A stretch of DNA of 10,683 nucleotides, from assembly GCA_036940085.1 (NCBI GenBank), contig JALLBK010000950.1, positions 1 to 10,683 of the forward strand. The letters run 5' to 3'. Source of the stretch: Discostella pseudostelligera. Taxonomy: Eukaryota > Bacillariophyta > Thalassiosirophyceae > Thalassiosirales > Thalassiosiraceae. The notes below the pieces were generated by a model that was not told the DNA's origin, did no database searches, and worked only from the letters and a program-made list of their open reading frames with translations. A program made the translations under genes and the position numbers. This document shows, in pieces, positions 6,935 to 10,683 of the stretch (within the stretch, counting starts at the first letter, position 1; every line of letters starts with the position of its first letter).

Positions 6935-6935
6935 G

Positions 6936-8655
6936 ATGCCTCAAGAATTATTTAGCGGCAGTAGTATGGACGACGGCGCGATCGGTTGCGGCGAGCAAGA
7001 CGGTGTGGAGGGGTCTGATCATGATGAAGTGGGACGGGAAAGCCATCGACGAGTTAGTACTTGTTCTGCTGGTTTTGTTACTGCATCATCGCTTCCACTC
7101 CTCATGACAATTCTGGTGGTGGCAGTATTCAAGTCTGGCGATGCATTCAAATTCCACCCCTTGACGAGACATTATCTTCCATCAAGAAGTTATACTTCGT
7201 CTTTGGCCAGTATCAGAAATCCACTTGAATTGAACATGTCGATGTCAGATGACGATGAAAACAAGTCGCCATCGTTTATGCAGCTGCAGAGTCCAATATT
7301 CACCACCGAGCAACAACATGATGACAAACGTGATAGCCTATTACCCAAACAACATCAACTACAAATTCCACAAGCTCAAATAATACAACTTGAAACCCTA
7401 TCTCGCATCCTCCTCCCATCATTCCTGTCATCCATACTCGCCTACACCCTCTTCCCATCCCTGGCATTATATCTATCCTACCTCATCAATGATTCAGCAA
7501 CCTTTGCGGTACTCTCGGTAGATTCGTCGCAGTTTATACAAAACTTTTTGACAGTGACCGGTCTTACATTCTCGATATTAGTCGGACAGACTTACTACTT
7601 CATGTATCAACAACAGGAGGCTGTTTTCGTTAGTTTGTTTTGGGAGGTTACAGAGGCAAAAAGTTTGTTGGAGCAGGTGGCATTAGTTTCTCAGGGGAGG
7701 AGAGATATGTACGAAATGTGTTTGGTGGCGGTGAAGAGGTGCGTGTGTGATGTTCATGTCCTGGAATATTTTCTGGTGCAACGGGTTGGAGTTTGCAGGT
7801 GGGGATGGGGAGTGTCCCTTTGGATGCAAACGGCGCTCGATGCACTATGTATCGATAACATGTCTTCATCTAACACCACGCAATCATTGTACTTTCATCT
7901 CCCGCAGATATGTGGAGGAAGATTTAAAGAAGGGATTGGGGAAAGAACCAGCAAAGGTATTGAGTGCGAGGCCGATGGATGATCCGCTCGAGATCATCAT
8001 GTACATGACAAGGTAAGGGGTCCTGTTTAGTTTGCATCCCTGACTCGAATTTGTCTGTTGGATTATGTACGTGAATATTGCGAGCCATATTCTAATGCAA
8101 TCGAATTCAATTTTTCGTGAAATGCATTGCAACAATAGTGTTGGCGTCCCTTCTTCCATCTACGATACTGTGCGCTCACTTCGTCAGGCACGCGCACGCC
8201 GTCTCGGGGCATTACAAAAGAAACTACCGTCGGTCCACCTTCTTTTACTATGGCTACTGGCTGTCATTGAATTATCGTCATTCCCTGTGCTGGGTGCTGG
8301 AACGCAGACAATCGGAGGATACAATATTCTAACGATTGAGGGGTTTCTATTCGGTATCATGACATTTGGGATAGTACTAACGCTGAACATTGTCGGGGAG
8401 TTATATGTAGGCAGTGGCGGTGCCTATAATGTCGATTCGGTGTTACGGGTGATGGTTAATGGCTTGGACGAAGAGTTGGACACGAGGATGAATGATATAG
8501 ATGCGGATATCACGAGACGAGCATACATGAGTGTCAGCGAACGGACAGAAATGGAGAAGAGGCAGGGAACGGTACTGCCATCTCCTGTGTACTATCCCAT
8601 GAGATTCTCTACAAAGTATGTAGGCGAGGACTCGATGGAAGCTAACAGTATTTAA
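6936..8655 (+). CDS. DUF4239 (bestrophin-like) membrane protein, three exons
   Basis: Function unknown; the family is a membrane protein group of uncertain role, sometimes labelled bestrophin-like. Exons 6936-7738, 7908-8012 and 8139-8655 join to 474 aa. Both introns are GT-AG, and joining restores conserved text: ...LVAVKR-YVEEDL... and ...IMYMT-S-VGVPSSIYDTV.... Hydrophobic segments lie at about 152-185 and 198-224, then 335-359 and 366-393, with a cytosolic-type charged middle (EVTEAKSLLEQ, SARPMDDPLE, DTVRSLRQARARRLGALQ). This two-plus-two layout and these motifs fit DUF4239. Near residues 40-75 the text RRVSTCSAGF, a hydrophobic run, then SGDAFKFHPLTRH looks like a signal peptide followed by an AF-containing plastid transit peptide. 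The start is uncertain: 6936, 6966 and 7104 are in-frame ATGs, and 7104 (MTILVVAVFKSGDAF) would put the signal right at the N-terminus. The C-terminal tail is acidic then basic, ending EDSMEANSI. Confidence 0.8.
7739..7907 (+). other. Intron 1 of the DUF4239 gene, 169 bases
   Basis: Begins GTGCGT and ends TCTCCCGCAG. Phase 2. The length is not a multiple of three, so retention shifts the frame and gives about 81 unrelated residues before a stop at 7980-7982. Splicing restores Arg then YVEEDLKK. Confidence 0.88.
8013..8138 (+). other. Intron 2 of the DUF4239 gene, 126 bases
   Basis: Begins GTAAGG and ends ACAATAG. Phase 2. Although 126 is a multiple of three, the first codon read into it is a TAA stop (8014-8016). 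The acceptor lacks a strong pyrimidine tract, but the frame and the family-like sequence on both sides support it. Confidence 0.85.
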
Positions 8656-9144
8656 TATGTGAAGCTGAAAGGATCAATCATCGACCGGAATTACAAACTA
8701 TCGATTCTCCCATATTCCACAGCAATGACGATAAATTAACCAGCGACAACATGACACCAATTCTCGTTCGTCACTTGTCGTGGTCCCATGTCGCCGGATG
8801 AATATTCGGGTATCATACCAGCAAGTGATGGTGGTATGCCTTGATGGTGATGTTGCAGTTTCTGCGATCGCTGCATGTGTTGCCACACTGACTGCAGGAA
8901 CACACCCGACAGCCGAATTCCAAACATCGCCGCCCGAAATAACACGATTCATCCCCTCTGTTCCACCGTTCTCCATCGCGGTTACCTCGCTCGTTTACCC
9001 ATTCTACCCCCAGCACCACTCAATAGCTGGTCATCGCCTTGGCATGCCATCATGCATAATGCAGCATCGTCATGTGCCCACATCAATCATGCACCACCGA
9101 TCGGAAACCGCCGACCAAAAATTCAGATGTGTACAGCCATAATA
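8656..9144. other. Unassigned region downstream of the DUF4239 gene with short minus-strand open frames
   Basis: Part of this must be the DUF4239 3' UTR; the nearest AATAAA is at 9147-9152, nearly 500 bases past the stop, so another signal may be used. On the minus strand two short open frames have natural composition. One runs 8927 to 8736 (63 aa, ATG start, MFGIRLSGVF then SVWQHMQRSQKLQHHHQG, rich in Gln/His). The other runs 9083 to 8982 (33 aa, MWAHDDAALCMMACQGDD), ending at a GTAACC donor-like site. A CTGCAG acceptor-like site lies inside the first. I could not join them in frame, so they remain candidate exons only. Confidence 0.3.
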
Positions 9145-9444
9145 TCAATAAATAATCAGCTTCCTCTGAGTACTATTTTGCAGCGAATACATCTCTCGCA
9201 CAACCGCCATGGCTTCATCGATGGCCTCTTCGAAGTGAAGGCAACAGCCACAGCTTGCTTCGTTCGTAGACCACCGACAGAGAACCATCTGAGGACAATC
9301 ATTTATGACAGAGTGTGTGTGAATTAGAGGTAAACGGCACTATCTGAACGCAATAGGGTGCCCTGCATTGCACAGGAAGGTCTTGACGGCGACGGCGCTC
9401 ATGGTCTCTGTATCTGTGTCTGTTGAATCTCCTTCGTGGTTCAT
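9145..9444 (-). pseudogene. Possible small minus-strand gene with one in-frame TAG
   Basis: From the ATG at 9444 one frame reads 34 residues (MNHEGDSTDTDTETMSAVAV..., ending HPIAFR). It then meets TAG at 9340-9342 and stays open for 65 more codons to a TGA at 9145-9147. The second half includes NEASCGCCLHFEEAIDEAM and AVVREMYSLQ, which reads like a real amphipathic helix after a Cys-rich turn. It also has its own ATG at 9288 (47 aa). The TAG could be a true nonsense mutation, a sequencing error, or lie in an intron whose borders I could not define; CCTCAG at 9289-9294 is a plausible acceptor. No family recognised. Confidence 0.3.
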
Positions 9445-9468
9445 GGCGCGAGCGGTCGGCGGTCCCAG

Positions 9469-9504
9469 CCTTCCCGCCTTTTAAAAATGAGAAACCTTCC
9501 CGCC
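9469..9504. promoter_or_regulatory. Two CCTTCCCGCC boxes and a TATA-like tract
   Basis: CCTTCCCGCC occurs exactly at 9469-9478 and 9495-9504, 26 bases apart, with TTTTAAAAAT (about 9479-9488) between. CTTCCCGCC resembles an E2F/DP site and is close to the motifs upstream of NadA. The pair lies about 270-300 bases before the ATG at 9765 and just behind the minus-strand ATG at 9444, so it could serve either direction. Function inferred from motif only. Confidence 0.4.
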
Positions 9505-9632
9505 ATTTTGAGAGAATATCTATTTCTAATCTACATAGGAATCCCATACGAATTTCTTACATAGATAGGAATCAACTCTTTTGGCGAAGACGATCCCCCC
9601 CTCTACCGCCAACATCTCATCTCATCATCACC

Positions 9633-9737
9633 ATGAGTATCAAATCGATAGTTCACACACGGAGACGAATACGACTTCCTATCCAATCATTCATCATCGA
9701 TAGCGACAAACATCGAGCAAGAACTCAGCTGGAGTAG
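9633..9737 (+). other. Upstream ORF, 34 aa, same frame as the next gene
   Basis: ATG at 9633 in a favourable context (CATCACCATGAG) opens MSIKSIVHTRRRIRLPIQSF and continues to a TAG at 9735-9737. The next ATG in the same frame is 9765, the start chosen for the following gene. It may be a translated uORF limiting expression of that gene, or part of the 5' leader without effect. A TAG sequencing error would fuse the two, which I cannot exclude. Confidence 0.35.
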
Positions 9738-9764
9738 AGTGTGAATATACCAATTGGTCCATTC

Positions 9765-10683
9765 ATGCCGTCACCCGACGACCTATCACCCAATCGCAAA
9801 TTTCATGTCTGCGGCGTCGGCGGTGGAGGCATTGCAACACTTACTGTAACGACGAAGCACGACACCAACTTCTCCATCGACGATCAAGAGAATGAAGAAC
9901 CATCGCCCATGAACTGGGATAATCTTAATCGAGTTTTACGTGACATTGAGTTCGAACTAGAACAGAACGATGTTGGTGATTTTCCACTCAATCTTCGAAA
10001 GCACCAGGCAACAAGGCCGTTGAGGAGTACATCATCGCACGAAACGATGGATACTTCGAGCAATCGACATTCTGCTCAGAACAAAAGTGCCAAAAAATCG
10101 CTATCAACACAATCTCAGACACATCATGGCACTCATTATACCCCGAATCCAAATCCACAATGCATGCAAAAGAATTCGAAGAGGAAGGAAATGAAGGGAA
10201 TCCTTCATTATAGACACTCGGTGTCCAAAGAACCAGCATGCAATCTAGCAGCAACAGAATCATCAACTATAACGACGACGACACAAACTCAATCCGGGAG
10301 CGGAAGTCACCATCCAGATGGCCACAGGGAGAATGTGAAGAAGAAGGAAATACGTGAAAGCACCAAGGATAGAAGCGTGGTCGCCGACGATGCAGCAGGT
10401 GATCGTATGAACGCATTTGAAGATGACGAAGACAAAGAAAGGGCAGTGAATGCACTGATAAAACGAATGTTCGACGAGCTTGCCGCTGAAATGGTGGGAG
10501 AAATTCAGTTGGTTCAGAAAAGTGAAGGCAAAGATGCATATAAGCAAGACGCTGCAAAAAGGATCGACGAAAAGAAATATAAAGTCAAAGTAGACAGTGA
10601 AACTGACATGGAAGCACGAGACCCATCAAAGCAAGACGCTGCAAAAAGGATCGACGAAAAGAAATATAAAGTCAAAGTAGACA
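9765..10683 (+). CDS. Unrecognised charged low-complexity protein, 3'-truncated by the window edge
   Basis: An open frame of 306 complete codons runs from ATG 9765 to the right edge without a stop, so the gene is partial. I do not recognise a family. It begins MPSPDDLSPNRKFHVCGVGG followed by GGIATLTVTT. A short helical-looking segment NLNRVLRDIEFELEQND follows near 54-70. A long Ser/Thr/Gln/His/Lys-rich, probably disordered stretch covers about 75-220. Then comes an acidic and helical part (EDDEDKERAVNALIKRMFDE, LAAEMVGEIQLV, about 225-255). From about 260 it enters a Lys/Asp-rich repeat of 29 residues whose core is KQDAAKRIDEKKYKVKVD. In-frame TAG at 9735 supports 9765 as the first available ATG. 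Low hydrophobicity and no signal peptide suggest a soluble protein. Codon use is even along the frame, and nearly 920 bases without a stop make it very likely coding. Confidence 0.78.
   Translation, partial: MPSPDDLSPNRKFHVCGVGGGGIATLTVTTKHDTNFSIDDQENEEPSPMNWDNLNRVLRDIEFELEQNDVGDFPLNLRKHQATRPLRSTSSHETMDTSSNRHSAQNKSAKKSLSTQSQTHHGTHYTPNPNPQCMQKNSKRKEMKGILHYRHSVSKEPACNLAATESSTITTTTQTQSGSGSHHPDGHRENVKKKEIRESTKDRSVVADDAAGDRMNAFEDDEDKERAVNALIKRMFDELAAEMVGEIQLVQKSEGKDAYKQDAAKRIDEKKYKVKVDSETDMEARDPSKQDAAKRIDEKKYKVKVD
10542..10683 (+). repeat. 87-bp in-frame tandem repeat, at least two copies
   Basis: The 55 bases at 10542-10596 recur without a single change at 10629-10683, where the window ends. The period is 87 bases, exactly 29 codons. 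Because synonymous positions are also identical, the duplication is recent or kept homogeneous by unequal exchange. The remaining 32 bases of the unit (10597-10628) encode SETDMEARDPS and cannot be compared with a second copy. The residues before the first copy (KSEGKDAY) do not match them closely, so 10542 may be the first unit. Confidence 0.85.

Larger units (their letters stand above)
6102..6935. promoter_or_regulatory. Divergent intergenic region between the HMG and DUF4239 genes
   Basis: The two genes are transcribed away from each other, so their promoters share these 834 bases. CGTAACGTTA occurs twice (6680-6689 and 6692-6701), and a related GTTAACGTTAC lies at 6104-6114, directly upstream of the HMG start codon. 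TAACGTTA is an 8-base palindrome. The part near the DUF4239 gene holds simple repeats (6818-6934). A minus-strand ORF with an ATG at 6503 and a stop at 6249 encodes 84 aa of no recognised family; it ends at a possible GTAAGC donor, but I found no acceptor that keeps the HMG frame. Confidence 0.45.

Noticed and set aside
6897..6935. GTG start for the DUF4239 gene
   Set aside because: Non-ATG, and it would translate an AATC microsatellite as Asn-Gln-Ser-Ile repeats. In-frame ATGs lie at 6936, 6966 and 7104.
8875..9327. 150-aa plus-strand ORF
   Set aside because: Composition rich in His, Arg, Ser and Pro, with no recognised motif. It is codon-aligned opposite the minus-strand frame at 9145-9288, which looks more natural, so it is probably a shadow.

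Overview
The window looks like nuclear DNA of a diatom, most likely a centric one. Three things point there. (1) Protein genes are broken by short GT-AG introns of about 100-170 bases. (2) The degenerate retroelement has a Ty1/copia RNase H tail of the type I associate with diatom copia elements. (3) Two of the genes, a split HMG-box protein and a DUF4239 membrane protein with an AF-type targeting motif, belong to groups that are common in diatoms. The species call is inference; no marker gene is present.

Layout. 1-930: AT-rich DNA with small inverted repeats and no convincing gene. 933-1273: a 341-bp element with about 52-bp terminal inverted repeats, a TCA target duplication and internal palindromes; I read it as a PIF/Harbinger-like MITE. 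1343-2277 (minus): the decayed C-terminal end (reverse transcriptase tail and RNase H) of a copia polyprotein, with two in-frame stops and at least three frameshifts. 2278-2480: a 51-bp tandem repeat carrying CACGTG boxes and TCTCCCGCC motifs. 2782-4761 (plus): quinolinate synthase (NadA), intronless, 659 aa, apparently without the SufE domain of plant quinolinate synthases. 5104-6101 (minus): a two-exon HMG-box protein, convergent with NadA. 6102-6935: a shared divergent promoter region. 6936-8655 (plus): a three-exon DUF4239 (bestrophin-like) membrane protein with a possible plastid presequence. 8656-9764: mostly unassigned, with short minus-strand open frames that may be exons of an unrecognised or broken gene, then a promoter-like stretch with two CCTTCCCGCC boxes and a uORF. 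9765-10683 (plus): the 5' part of an unrecognised, charged, low-complexity protein that leaves the window inside an 87-bp in-frame tandem repeat.

The genes do not form a pathway. NadA makes quinolinate for NAD, the HMG protein is probably a DNA-binding regulator, and the DUF4239 protein is a membrane protein of unknown role. I see no evidence of a new multi-gene system. The most useful leads are the MITE, the boxed tandem repeats upstream of NadA, the large insertion inside the HMG box, the NadA architecture and targeting, and the repeat protein at the right edge. Exon structures below were assembled by hand from splice consensus and reading-frame continuity; no alignment or expression data were available.
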